Assembly (NCBI GenBank): GCA_028684915.1
Contig: JAQUEZ010000003.1
Coordinates: 23,964-87,963, forward strand
Direction: 5' to 3'
Length of the DNA: 64,000 nucleotides
Origin: Desulfobulbus sp.
GTDB lineage: Bacteria; Desulfobacterota; Desulfobulbia; Desulfobulbales; Desulfobulbaceae
Of this stretch, positions 1-9,494 are shown in pieces. Under the pieces are notes generated by a model. It had not been told where the DNA came from. It saw nothing but the letters and a program-made list of their open reading frames with translations, and ran no database searches. Every line of letters starts with the position of its first letter. The first letter of the stretch is position 1. The position numbers and the translations under genes are program-made.

Positions 1-187
1 TTCGTATTATCCATCGTTTGAGCTGCGTATCGGAAATGCCCAGATTTTTTGCGACATCGGTAAGAGATACATGCGGCAGCGACGCTGCTTGGACAGCGTG
101 TTCTTTAAAGTCTCGGGAGTATCTTTTACTTTCCGCTAAGTGGGGATTGCCCGCGGAAGGAGGGTAGCTGATTTCCGATTTTTTCAT
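1..187 (-). CDS. IS3/IS911-type transposase OrfA, N-terminal part (runs off window)
   Basis: The minus-strand frame starts at an ATG at 187 and stays open to the window edge, giving about 62 residues. It has the HTH_Tnp_1 layout of IS3-family OrfA proteins: a short leader, a basic YSRDFKEHAVQ segment, then a helix-turn-helix (VSLTDVAKNLGISDTQLKRW). OrfA binds the element ends and is normally made as an OrfAB fusion by frameshifting. The rest of the gene and OrfB lie outside the window. The terminal repeat of the element should fall between about 188 and 220, but without the other end I cannot fix it. Confidence 0.75.
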   Translation of the reverse strand, partial: MKKSEISYPPSAGNPHLAESKRYSRDFKEHAVQAASLPHVSLTDVAKNLGISDTQLKRWIIR

Positions 188-1374
188 GATTTTTTCAGGC
201 GGTTGCTAAGGTAAATTGCAGAAAGAAGAGCGGGGTGGAGCCGTTCTTGAAGATGAAGCTTGCATCATCGAATGCATCTTTTGCGCTGGAACCAGCAAGG
301 CGTGGTTGTTTTTTCGTCGCATTGGCTTGAGCGAGCAGGGGAGAGGGCGACGGTGTACGCCCTTTGGGCAGATGGGCCATCCGCCGTGTGCATCCCGACT
401 CGATTGTGAAGGGCCGGGATAATGGATATGGTCCGATAAAAACAACGGCATGAACAGTCTCCGGTTGGCAGAGAAGCGATTGCCGCACAAGACCGACTCT
501 GTTTGCGGGTAGATTCAGGTGCGGACCATGTGCCGGCGAGAACTATCCCCAATTGAAGTATGCGCCCGGTGGTCATATTCAGCGCATGCGATCAATCGCA
601 CACTTGAACATCTTGAGATTGATCCTTGGGTCCGAATGACCGAACCCGCAACGATGGGGCGTGCAAGAGACTCGTGCTCTCCGCCACTCGCATTGCAGAA
701 ATAATGCCAGCAGCTTTTCCTGATGTGGTGCGGATTGCCGAAATGAAGCAAATAAAAGGCGAGGGAGGAGAAGCAGAGGTGATCCCGATCCATCATCGTT
801 CTGATATTATAGAAAAATATTTCCTTCTTGCTTCCCGTGGCCGGGCGTGAGTGCTGAGGTCCGACCAGAAAGAACAAAATTCGGTTCGTTTTGCATGCGG
901 TCGGTTCCCCTGTGGCTGTGGCGACTGCAATCCGAACTGTTTTCGCTTGCAAGAGATTTGTAACAACTCCGGGGCACATCTTCAGAGTGTCGCTCGGTTG
1001 CCCTCCTTTTCGACAGTTTCTGTCACCTAACTGCTCGAAAGACCATCTTCTTCAAGTTCGGCCATCAGGGCATTCCCATGGTTTGCGAACCAATAACGGC
1101 CATGCCCTCTTTGCGTGGCACCCGTTTGTCCGCACTCCTGAGGTTGGTCTTGCCCGGTTTTTTTCTCAACAGCCACCACTTCTTTGCAAAAGGGTCAGGC
1201 GAATTGTCGACTGCGACAGTGGTCCGCAGTGAGCGGATAATTTTTCATTTTGTGTGTCCTTTGCAAAAAAAAATATCAAATTGAAAATGGCGAGTACCAC
1301 AATTTCGGGTGCAGCCGGTTGGCAACTTTTTGAAATAATAGGGGGATCTGCAGAATGTGAGTTTGTGGTCGTGT
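188..1374. other. About 1.2 kb without a supported gene
   Basis: Open frames on both strands here overlap one another and none has a recognisable domain or good ribosome-binding site. A plus-strand frame at 626-850 has a protein-like composition near its end (IAEIMPAAFPDVVRIAEMKQ) and could be a fragment of a decayed gene, but I cannot assign a family. The stretch lies between an IS3-type element and the first polysaccharide gene, where gene decay would not be surprising. Confidence 0.5.
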
Positions 1375-1390
1375 TGGCATGATACTTGAT
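1375..1390 (+). promoter_or_regulatory. Degenerate sigma-54-like -24/-12 element upstream of the WecA-type gene
   Basis: TGGCATGATACTTGAT matches the sigma-54 consensus (TGGCACG, four bases, TTGCA/T) with correct GG-to-12 spacing, but the -12 GC is GA. It points toward the WecA-type gene, which starts about 180 bases downstream. The lost -12 C normally weakens sigma-54 binding, so this is only a candidate. Confidence 0.22.
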
Positions 1391-1481
1391 CTTTCCCTCG
1401 TGGATAAGGTCCTGTCCAAGCATTCACTTTGCTCGGTCAGGCGGCAACTGTGCAGCCCTCCCTGCGCAGAGCTTCCAAACA

Positions 1482-1541
1482 AGTTTTCCGGAGAGCATTG
1501 TTCTTCTGCGCGCCTCTACCTCGGGTGCTCTCCGGAAAACT
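1482..1541. repeat. Perfect 16-bp inverted repeat upstream of the WecA-type gene
   Basis: Arms AGTTTTCCGGAGAGCA (1482-1497) and its exact reverse complement (1526-1541) flank a 28-base loop. The right arm ends 27 bases before the start codon at 1569, so the structure would lie in the 5' leader or at the promoter. It could be an operator for a dimeric regulator, an RNA attenuator hairpin or an old element end. No run of T follows, so a simple terminator is unlikely. Confidence 0.6.
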
Positions 1542-1568
1542 GTTCTTTAAGGGTAATGTATCGGTGCG

Positions 1569-3098
1569 ATGAAGACCTTGATCGCGATTTTCATGCTTTC
1601 CTTCTGCTTGGCGCTTTTGCTGACACCTGTTGCAGGTCTGCTCGGCCGTTGGGGGAATGCTGTTGATCAGCCGGATGGCCGCCGCAAAACACACCGAAAA
1701 CCCACGCCGCGTACCGGAGGAATTGCCCTGGCCCTCACCTTTGGTTTGACGCTGGGGGCACAACAATTCTTCCAGGTCGACAGCCTCCGGATTCCCATTC
1801 AGTTCACGACACAGAATGCATGGCTGATCGCCGCCTGGCTCCTGGTGTTCGGGGTCGGACTCTGGGATGATTACCGTCGTCTCAGTCATCGCGCCAAATT
1901 CATCGTCCAGATTGCTGCCGCTTCGATTGTCTATTTCAATGGTTTAGGCATTCAGCATTTTTCGGTCTTCGGTTGGCATTTCGGACCGGTGGTCAGCTAT
2001 CTGCTGACCGTTTTCTGGATACTTCTGTTCATCAATGCCGTTAATCTGCTGGATGGCCTCGATGGTCTTTCGGCGGGCGTCTGCCTGTTCTGTTCCTTAT
2101 CGATGACGCTGCTGGCTATTGCAAAATCGGATTATGTAACAGCCTCGCTCTTCATTTGCCTGTGCGGCACGCTGTTCGGTTTCCTGCGATATAATTTTAG
2201 TCCGGCCAGTATATTTATGGGTGATGGTGGCAGCTATTTTCTCGGTTTTTCCATCGCTGTCATTTCTCTTGCCAGTTCAATGAAAAGTCAGGTGGGCACC
2301 TCGATTCTCATTCCCGTTGTGGCGATGGGCCTTCCCATCTTCGACACGATTCTGTCACCGATACGGAGGTTTTTAACAGGAAAGAGAATGTTCAGTCCTG
2401 ATAACGGCCACATCCATCATATGCTGGTCAAGCGGCTGGGGCTGAGCAGGAAACGAGCGGTACTCGGACTGTACAGTGTCACGGCACTGCTCTGTCTGTG
2501 CGCGCTTATCATCGTCAACGTCCAAAATGATTACGCTGCGATACTGTTGGTGCTCCTGGGGGGATGCACCTTCGTTTTTATCCATAAGCTAGGCTATCTC
2601 AGCCACCTCGATGGCGAGAGACTGGCAACATGGTTCCGGGATATCGGGTATGTGACGGGAGCCTCTTCAGCAAGACGCCGTTTCCTGCGTCTGCAGCTTG
2701 ATATTTCCGATTCAGACAATGAACAGGAAATCTGGGATAACCTCTGCGCAGCGATACGTCCGCTCAATATCGATTATGCCGAGATGAACTGGAAAACTGC
2801 AAACGGGGAGTCTGTGGCCCAATCGTGGGCGAAAGAAGGCTTTGATGCCGACCGGCATATCACCCATGAACATCTTCTTAAACTGGAACTGCCGCTTGTT
2901 GATGAAACGGGCGGTTCATACGGCACGCTCTGGCTGATCAAGGACATTGGAAACAAGCCCGTTTCCCAGCATACACTTTTCCGTATTGAACAACTGCGTC
3001 GTACGGTGGGTAAAACGCTGAAAAAAATTGGAAGGCAGAATATCGAGAACGCCGAGCCCGATTTTGCAACTGCATGGGACGCCCCTGCATCACATTGA
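1569..3098 (+). CDS. WecA/MraY-family polyprenyl-phosphate sugar-1-phosphate transferase with C-terminal extension
   Basis: This multi-pass inner-membrane enzyme is predicted to start repeat-unit synthesis by moving a sugar-1-phosphate (often GlcNAc-1-P) onto undecaprenyl phosphate. Family motifs are in order: RKTHRKPTPRTGG near residue 40, WDDYRRLS near 100, the metal-binding NAVNLLDGLDGLSAG near 160, FMGDGG near 217 and HIHHMLVKRLG near 280. Hydrophobic helices fill residues 1 to about 350. Typical WecA proteins end near 360 residues; this one has 509, and the last 140 or so form a soluble domain with GAF-like alternation of strands and helices. It is the likely first enzyme for the minus-strand glycan operon that begins 9 kb away, although the protease locus lies between. 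The upstream ribosome-binding site is weak, so the exact start is not certain. Confidence 0.9.
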   Translation: MKTLIAIFMLSFCLALLLTPVAGLLGRWGNAVDQPDGRRKTHRKPTPRTGGIALALTFGLTLGAQQFFQVDSLRIPIQFTTQNAWLIAAWLLVFGVGLWDDYRRLSHRAKFIVQIAAASIVYFNGLGIQHFSVFGWHFGPVVSYLLTVFWILLFINAVNLLDGLDGLSAGVCLFCSLSMTLLAIAKSDYVTASLFICLCGTLFGFLRYNFSPASIFMGDGGSYFLGFSIAVISLASSMKSQVGTSILIPVVAMGLPIFDTILSPIRRFLTGKRMFSPDNGHIHHMLVKRLGLSRKRAVLGLYSVTALLCLCALIIVNVQNDYAAILLVLLGGCTFVFIHKLGYLSHLDGERLATWFRDIGYVTGASSARRRFLRLQLDISDSDNEQEIWDNLCAAIRPLNIDYAEMNWKTANGESVAQSWAKEGFDADRHITHEHLLKLELPLVDETGGSYGTLWLIKDIGNKPVSQHTLFRIEQLRRTVGKTLKKIGRQNIENAEPDFATAWDAPASH

Positions 3099-3363
3099 AT
3101 ACCGGAGCCATTGAGGGGATACTTCTTCACTGGATCCAAAGGAGCGATAAGATGAGCTGGCCTGGCCCAAAGCTTCGAGCACTGGTGGCACTATCTGGCT
3201 CATGAGCACGCTGCCCAGAGAAAACCAACAGAATCTGAACTGATCATCGCCTTGGCCTGGCCAGGTGAATCTTTCCATCAACCAAGCGCACAATGGCTGC
3301 GGGCACCGCTAAAGGTGTAGAACGCCAGTCGACATAGCAGGTAAGCAACGCTACAGGGGTGAT

Positions 3364-3852
3364 ATGACACAGCAAGTGCAGAACATTCTGTTAATCGACA
3401 ATGATCAGCAGTTTTTTATCGGCTTGGACCTTGAGCAGCAACTGCTGACCGCATGTGGACAGGAGAACAGGATTCTGGCCACCGCCACAATGGCTTCGGC
3501 CCTGAATATCATGGAAGCTTTCGACATCGACCTGGTCGTTTTGGCAGGTAATCAGGCCGATACGTTTTTTGCTGACGAGGTTGCCGAATTGCAATGGCTC
3601 TATCCGGGGATTCTCATAATCCTCATCATTGACGATCAGGCCGTGTCTATGGATTCGAACCCCTCTCAGGCAACCGCTGATTGCCACACATGCCTGCGGG
3701 TCTCCATTGGGCCTGAGGCTCTGACTCGATATATCCACGCCGAGGCCAGAAAAATGCGGCTTGAAAATCAAAGAATCGCCCGCATGCTCGCCACCGGTTC
3801 ACGACTCAGGGTTCGAAGCGAACTGCATCAGGAAGCCTGCCTGACGACTTGA
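3364..3852 (+). CDS. Receiver-like protein lacking the phospho-acceptor aspartate
   Basis: The 162-residue protein starts after a good AGGGGTG ribosome-binding site. It has the response-regulator fold signature: ILLIDND at residues 8-14 (the acidic pair), a DIDLVVLAG strand near 55-62, and a later ILIILIIDD strand. The position that should hold the phosphorylated Asp is Ala 61, so phosphorylation in the normal way is unlikely. A basic, Arg-rich tail (residues about 125-155) follows the receiver-like part and has no recognisable output domain. Pseudo-receivers of this type act as phosphorylation-independent protein-interaction modules. It lies between the WecA-type gene and the protease and may regulate or scaffold either, but this is inference. 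Confidence 0.65.
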   Translation: MTQQVQNILLIDNDQQFFIGLDLEQQLLTACGQENRILATATMASALNIMEAFDIDLVVLAGNQADTFFADEVAELQWLYPGILIILIIDDQAVSMDSNPSQATADCHTCLRVSIGPEALTRYIHAEARKMRLENQRIARMLATGSRLRVRSELHQEACLTT

Positions 3853-5204
3853 TACAGTGTTCCGGACAGAGGCCTCGGCGAGGAGGCTTGTTGTCGCCAC
3901 CGTCTCTGCCGCCCGTTGTGCGCCGACCACCAAAAGTTGCTCAATTTTTCATTTCAACCGCCCCCCAGGATTCAAATATCTCTTTATCGCATACGTTCAA
4001 AGGGTTAAGGAGCACATTTCATGCGCTGCATCGATTTTGTACCAACGTATTGGCGTCACAGTCTTTCGGTCTCGATCTGGTTGATGGTGCTCCTGTTGCC
4101 GATGGGCAATGTGCCCTCTCTCTCTTTCGCAGCGCCGACCGCCTGGTATAAACAGTTTGAGCCGCAACTCGCCGCCAGGGTTGAGCGCAACGAGGCGATT
4201 GAGGTCCTTGTGCTGCTCGACGATACGGATGAGCAGGTTGCAGAGCAGCAGGAGAATCAAGGGCGATCGAGACTTTTTGAAGCGTCGGGAGATGCCTATC
4301 GGCAGAGAATTGACAAGAGAACCGGCAGGATGAAGGCACTGAAAGCTGCAGTGTCCTCTGAAATCGCTGATGCCGACCTGCAGGTGCTGACGGATTATCC
4401 TGTCCTCCCGATGGTGCACATGCGAATCAGTTCAGCGAGGGCGCTCGAAAAATTGGCGCGTAATAGAAAAGTCCTGTCGATTGACGAAAACAGACCTCGC
4501 CAGAAATTCCTCGCCCAGAGTTTGCCGCTCATCGAACGGACCAATGCCCAGATCGCGAACTATACCGGTAAAGACGCCACTGTGGCGGTTCTGGATACTG
4601 GAGTCAACTACAAGCATGCGGTGTTCGGGTCCTGTTCCGCCCCTGGAGACGCCTGCAAAGTTGTTTATGCCGAGGATTTGGCCATTGCCGATGGGGCTCT
4701 TGATGATGACGGTCATGGAACCAACGTGGCCGCGATCGTGCTGGGAGTCGCTCCCGATGCCAAGATTGCGGCGCTGGATGTATTTCGCACCGATGGCTAC
4801 GCCTATGACAGTGATCTGATCAAGGCGATCAACTGGTGCGTGACCAATAAAGCCACCTATAATATCGTGGCCATGAACATGAGTCTGGGCAGCGGCCGGT
4901 ACTACGCTCCAGTCGCGCCTAACGATACATGGGGCACTGCGATACAGCGGGCGGTGGACGTTGGTATTGCGGTTGTGGCGGCCTCGGGGAACAATGGATA
5001 TACCAACTCCATATCCCTTCCTGCCGCATATGCAAACGTGATTTCGGTCGGCGCAGTGTATGACTCCAATATGGGGGGCGTGCGATGGAGTAACTGCAGC
5101 GATTCGTCGACCTTCGCCGACAAGGTGACCTGTTTTTCCAACAGCGCCTCCTTCCTCACCGTTCTTGCACCGGGAGCGATCATTACGGCAGCGGATATCG
5201 CCGT

Positions 5205-5211
5205 GGGGGGG
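5205..5211 (+). repeat. Seven-G tract at the protease frame break
   Basis: The tract lies directly before the codons for the catalytic-serine motif. Seven Gs send translation to the stop at 5283; eight Gs give AVGGASQATPHVAG in frame. It may be a phase-variable tract, a fixed mutation or a base-call error. Confidence 0.7.
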
Positions 5212-5606
5212 CTTCCCAGGCAACTCCGCACGTGGCTGGCGCAGTCACAGTCTTGCGGGGCGCTTATCCAGGCGACGATGTGAGCCAGACAGTAACCCGC
5301 CTGCAGCAGGGTGCCAATGTCACGGATCCGAGGAACAAACTGGTCGCGCCGCGTCTCAGTCTTACCTCCGCCATTGGTAACGTCAACGGCTTCACCCTGG
5401 TCACCACTGTAAGTGCGTATTCCGGACGAAAACGGCCAGCGTTCCGGCGGGAAAACTGCCACCATTCCGCTGGGAAAACGGCCAGCGTTCCGATTGGAAT
5501 GCGGCCACCATTCCGGTGAAAACGGCCAGTATAAATTGAGAGTGTAGTCGCGGGGTAACTTCCACGAGGTATCTTGCCTTCTTCGATTTCATTGAAGGAG
5601 GGCACG

Positions 5607-7183
5607 ATGCCAAGAGAACGAGTTACCATGCGAAAAATACGAGAGATTTTGCGTCTGGTCTGGCTGTGTGGCCAGAGCAGGCGCAATACAGCCAGAACCT
5701 GCGGTGTCTGCAAGAGCACCGTGGACGCCACCATCAGCCGGGCAACTGCTGCCGGATTCTCCTGGCCCTTGCCTTCCGATCTTGACGACGAAGCCCTTGA
5801 GCGTCGTCTCTATCCCCCCGTTGTCGCCCCGACCCATCGCAAACTGTCCCCGCCCGACTGGCAGTCCCTGCATGATGAACTTGCCAAAAACAAGCACCTG
5901 ACCCTGATGCTGCTGTGGCAGGAGTACAAGGAGGGCACCCCATTCGGCTACCAGTACAGCCAATACTGCGAACTCTACCGCCAGTGGCGCAAGAAGCTCG
6001 ACCGGTCCATGCGCCAGGAGCACCGTGCCGGCGAAAAATTCTTCGTCGATTACAGCGGGCAAACCGTGCCGATCGTGGACGCGGCAACCGGTGAAATACG
6101 ACAGGCCCAAATGTTGTCGGGGTCATGGGCAACAGCAACCAGACCTACGCCGAAGTCACCTGGACGCAGTCACTTGCCGACTGGACCGGGTCCCACGCCC
6201 GCGCCTTTGCTTTTCTTGGCGCCGTGCCCCACTGCCTTGTTCCCGACAACCTGCTTTCCGCGGTGACCAAGACCTGCCGTTATGAACCCGAGGTCAACCC
6301 CACCTATGCCGAACTGGCCGATCATTACGGCACGGCGGTCGTTCCGGCCCGTGTCCGTCATCCCAAGGATAAGGCCAAGGTCGAAGGGGGCGTGCTGATC
6401 GCCCAGCGATTCATCCTGGCCGGCCTCCGTCACCGGACTTTTTTTAGTTTGGCCGAGGCCAATGGAGCGGTGCGCGAACGTCTGCATCTGCTCAACAATC
6501 GGCCGTTTAGGAAACTCCCGGGCTGCCGGCAAAGCCGGTTTGAGGAGATGGACCTTCCCGCCATGCTGCCCCTGCCGGCGACACCCTACCAGTATGCCCA
6601 ATGGAAGAAGGCCAGGGTGCATATCGATTACCATGTGGAACTGGAGGGCCATTTCTACAGCGTCCCCCATCGCCTGGTGAAAGAGCAGGTGGATCTCCGC
6701 TGCACCGAAACAACGGTGGAATGCTTTTATAAAAACAACCGGGTCGCCTCGCATCCCCGATCATTTGTCCAGGGAAAGCACACCACTGAAGCGGCGCACA
6801 TGCCCAGGGCTCATCGTGAATTTGCCGCCTGGACCCCGCAACGCATGATCGCATGGGCGGCCCAGAACGGACCGGCTACCGCGAAGGTGGTGGAGAACAT
6901 TCTTTCACGCAGGGCCTATCCCGAACAGGGGTTCCGCTCCTGCATGGGCATCATCTCCCTGGCCAAACGCTACACCCAACAACGCCTGGAGATGGCCTGC
7001 CAACGTGCCCTCGCCATTCAAGGCGTCTCCTACAGAAGCATCAAATCGATCCTGGAACACCAGCTGGATCAACGACCGCTCCCGACCCAGACGGACTGCA
7101 TTTCCGTGGCACACGACAATATCAGAGGCGCCGAGTATTACACCAACGAGAGGAATCCACATGCTCACCCAGCCCACCATTGA
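5607..7183 (+). pseudogene. istA: IstA transposase of the IS21-family element, with a one-base frame break
   Basis: The start at 5607 follows GGAGG. The first frame encodes the N-terminal helix-turn-helix region (NTARTCGVCKSTVDATISRA) and the start of the DDE core (FFVDYSGQTVPIVD), then loses the frame. The remainder of the catalytic core and C-terminal region ([19 protein letters not shown] onward, [12 protein letters not shown]) continues from about 6116 in another frame. Adding one T at 6114-6115 would give the family-typical AQMFVGVMG and one protein of about 525 residues. The last codons overlap istB by 23 bases. The element is therefore either inactive or mis-sequenced at this point. 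Confidence 0.85.
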
Positions 7184-7922
7184 CAAGCTCAACGCCATGA
7201 AGCTCGCCGCCATGGCCAGAGCCTTTGCCGACCAGATGCAATCCCCCGACATGGTACAACTCTCCTTTGAGGAGCGCTTCGGCCTGCTCGTCGACTGCCA
7301 GATGACCGATCTGGAAAACCGCAGGATGCGCAATCGGCTCAAAAACGCCAAGCTCCGCCTCGCTGCCTGCCTTGAAGATCTCGACTTCAAGCAAGGGCGG
7401 GGCCTGGACCGCGCCACCGTGATGTCGCTTGCCCTCAACCACTGGGTGAAGAACCATCACAATATCCTGGTGACCGGACCAACTGGGGCCGGCAAGAGCT
7501 ACCTCGCCTGTGCCCTGGCGCAAAAGGCCTGTCGCGATGGCCACTCAACCCTGTATCAACGAGTTCCCCGACTGCTGCACGAGATTGCAGTTGCCAGGCT
7601 CGACGGCCGCTACGCCAGACTCATCGCACCAATCAACAAATGCGAGGTCTTGATCCTGGACGATCTCCTCATCTCCCCGCTAACCCACGAAGAACAACGG
7701 GAACTCCTGGAGATTGTCGAAGAACGCTATGACCGCAAGTCCACCATCGTCACCAGTCAGTTGCCGGTTAAAGCCTGGCATGCTGCCATGCAGGACCCCA
7801 CTCTGGCCGACGCCATCTTGGATCGGTTGGTCCACAACGCCCACAAACTTGAACTCAAAGGAGAATCCATGCGACGAAAGCGATCAGTGCTTGACCAAAA
7901 AGCAGAAACGGTGAAAGGATAA
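7161..7922 (+). CDS. istB: IstB, AAA+ ATPase helper of IS21 transposition
   Basis: The start at 7161 follows AGAGGA and overlaps the end of istA, as is usual in IS21 elements. The 253-residue protein has the Walker A motif [12 protein letters not shown] near residue 107, Walker B (VLILDDL) near 172, and the sensor segment STIVTSQLP. IstB binds DNA and ATP and delivers target DNA to IstA. The frame is intact, so it could assist related IS21 elements elsewhere even if this copy's IstA is dead. Confidence 0.93.
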   Translation: MLTQPTIDKLNAMKLAAMARAFADQMQSPDMVQLSFEERFGLLVDCQMTDLENRRMRNRLKNAKLRLAACLEDLDFKQGRGLDRATVMSLALNHWVKNHHNILVTGPTGAGKSYLACALAQKACRDGHSTLYQRVPRLLHEIAVARLDGRYARLIAPINKCEVLILDDLLISPLTHEEQRELLEIVEERYDRKSTIVTSQLPVKAWHAAMQDPTLADAILDRLVHNAHKLELKGESMRRKRSVLDQKAETVKG

Positions 7923-9059
7923 AAACACCTCCCCGTGACTCGTTCTCACACCCTGGCCGTTTTCACCGGAATGGTGGCTGTTTTCACAGCGGAACAGCGG
8001 CCGCTTTCGCGGCAGTTCCACTGGCCGTTTTCACCGGAATACCCATGTAAGTCCGGCCGGGACGGGATTGATCTCTCCAGCGGGTGGCGTTTATGACCCC
8101 GGTGAGACGGTAACGCTCACTGCGGCCGCAAATTCCGGTTACGCTTTCGCCGGCTGGGGCGGAGTCTGTGCAGGCACAGGGGCAACCTGCGACGTGGTGA
8201 TGGATGCCAATAAAACCGCGATCGCCAACTTTACGGCTGTCGTCACGCCGCTGAGCAACGGTGTGGCGGTCAGCAACCTGTCGGCAGCGATGAACAGCCT
8301 GAAGCATTATTATCTTGATGTGCCGAGCGGGGCCACCAGTTTAACCATCAAGACTTCCGGCGGGGCAGGCGATGTCAACCTGTGCACCAGGCGAGACAGC
8401 CTGCCGACAACAAGCAGTTATGACTGTTTTCCCAATCTCCAGGGAAACAGCGAATCGTGCACGGTCAATGCTCCGGTTGCCGGCCGATATTACGCCTCCC
8501 TCTACGCCTATGCCGCATACAGCGGCGTCACCCTGCAGGCAACATATCTAACTGCCGCGGCTACCCAGTCTGTGCAGATGAGCGCCGCAAGCTACAGTGT
8601 CTCCGAGGGCGGCGGATCTATATCGATCCCTGTTTTTCGGGAAGGAGGGACCGCAGGGACGGTCACGGTAAAATATGCCACTGCAAATGGAACGGCCCGC
8701 TCCGGTTCGGATTATATTAGCACGAGCGGGACATTGAGTTGGGCCGCGAAGGATTCTGCGAGCAAGACCATCAAGGTTCCCATCCTCAATAATACGGTCA
8801 AGGAAAACAGCGAAACGTTTAAGGTGCAATTGAGCAGCGCAACCGGTGCGGTTCTGGGAGCAAATGCTGCGGTCACCGTCACGATTATCGACAACGATTA
8901 AATCCCAATCGTGGCCTCCGTGGCCCGGGGCGAATTTGACAGGCATCTTCCGCAGGGCTGCTTGGAGAGGGCGGAGTGGTCGGGCGCTGAAGCGGGTGAG
9001 GTGGCCGGGAGCAAAGCTGGCAGCCTGCGTGTGGGCAGCGGCCAGCAATGGTGACGGTC

Positions 9060-9494
9060 TTATGCGTAGGTATTGATAAGCCTCCCGGCAGCATCTGCGC
9101 CAACGGGTTTTCGGATTCTGTTCAGCAGTGAGGTGTCGACAGTCTTTGTGATGTCGACATAGAAGAAATCATCGACATACTTGTAATCGTTCTTCATCGG
9201 CGTTCTTGATTGCAACGGATCAGATGTCGGCCAATGGCACCAAGCTGTCACCACCCATTCATCATCCGTCTCCCTTTTATAGGCAGTCCATGCATGTCCT
9301 GCCAGGATGGGCACGCCTTCCTCAAGTTCCACATACCCGCCGTATGTCCGCAACCGGTCATAGGGGACGCCTGCTGCAACCGCAAGACTATACATGAGAA
9401 AGGCGCCATCTTCGCAGTCGCCGGATTTTTTATTGGGTGTATTCTCATAAATCTGTGAACAAAATCTTTCGTTTGAGGTATCCGCTGAATTCAT
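9060..9494 (-). pseudogene. Transglutaminase-like cysteine-protease-fold protein, N-terminally truncated
   Basis: The 144-residue frame contains the Cys and His parts of a transglutaminase-like catalytic site: GDCEDGAFLMYSLAVAAGVP near residue 25, where the Cys starts the helix, and AGHAWTAY near 67. Family proteins have at least 100 residues before the Cys, but here it lies only 26 residues from the first possible start, and that start is inside the end of the upstream DUF218 gene (50-base overlap). The 5' part appears to have been lost. Proteins of this kind often sit in EPS loci. I call it a likely remnant, although a short functional form cannot be excluded. Confidence 0.6.

Larger units (their letters stand above)
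5414..8045 (+). mobile_element. IS21-family insertion sequence (2.63 kb)
   Basis: The ends are inverted repeats beginning TGCGTATTCCGG (left) and TGGGTATTCCGG (right, complement), each followed by GAAAACGGCCAG after one to three variable bases. A direct repeat TGTAAG flanks the element at 5408-5413 and 8046-8051. The left end carries further copies of the AACGGCCAGC-GTTCCG motif over about 115 bases, and the right end has copies in the opposite orientation, as expected for the multiple terminal transposase-binding sites of IS21. Inside are istA and istB. The element interrupts the subtilisin-like protease gene between its catalytic and repeat domains. Confidence 0.93.
4021..8901 (+). pseudogene. 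Secreted subtilisin-like serine protease, broken by a frame break and an IS21 insertion
   Basis: The start follows AAGGAG at good spacing. Residues 1-38 form a signal peptide, then comes an I9-type propeptide, then an S8 catalytic domain with the Asp motif (AVLDTGV), the His motif (GHGTNVA) and the oxyanion Asn (ASGNNG). The first frame stops at 5283. The Ser motif (GASQATPHVAG) is in another frame, and one extra G in the seven-G run at 5205-5211 would join the two. Downstream, an IS21-family element (5414-8045) splits the gene. Removing it and one copy of its 6-bp target repeat restores a continuous frame through an InlB-like repeat (PAGGVYDPGETVTLTA), a pre-peptidase C-terminal-type domain (8220-8560) and a Calx-beta domain ending at 8901. 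The intact protein would be an exported multidomain protease of about 750 residues. Confidence 0.9.

Noticed and set aside
515..979. 154-residue minus-strand frame near the start of the window
   Set aside because: No ribosome-binding site, no domain, Cys/His/Ser-rich random-looking product, and it overlaps competing frames on both strands.
3187..3200. TGGCACTATCTGGC as a sigma-54 promoter for the pseudo-receiver gene
   Set aside because: The GG-to-GC spacing is nine bases, not ten, and the -12 context is poor.
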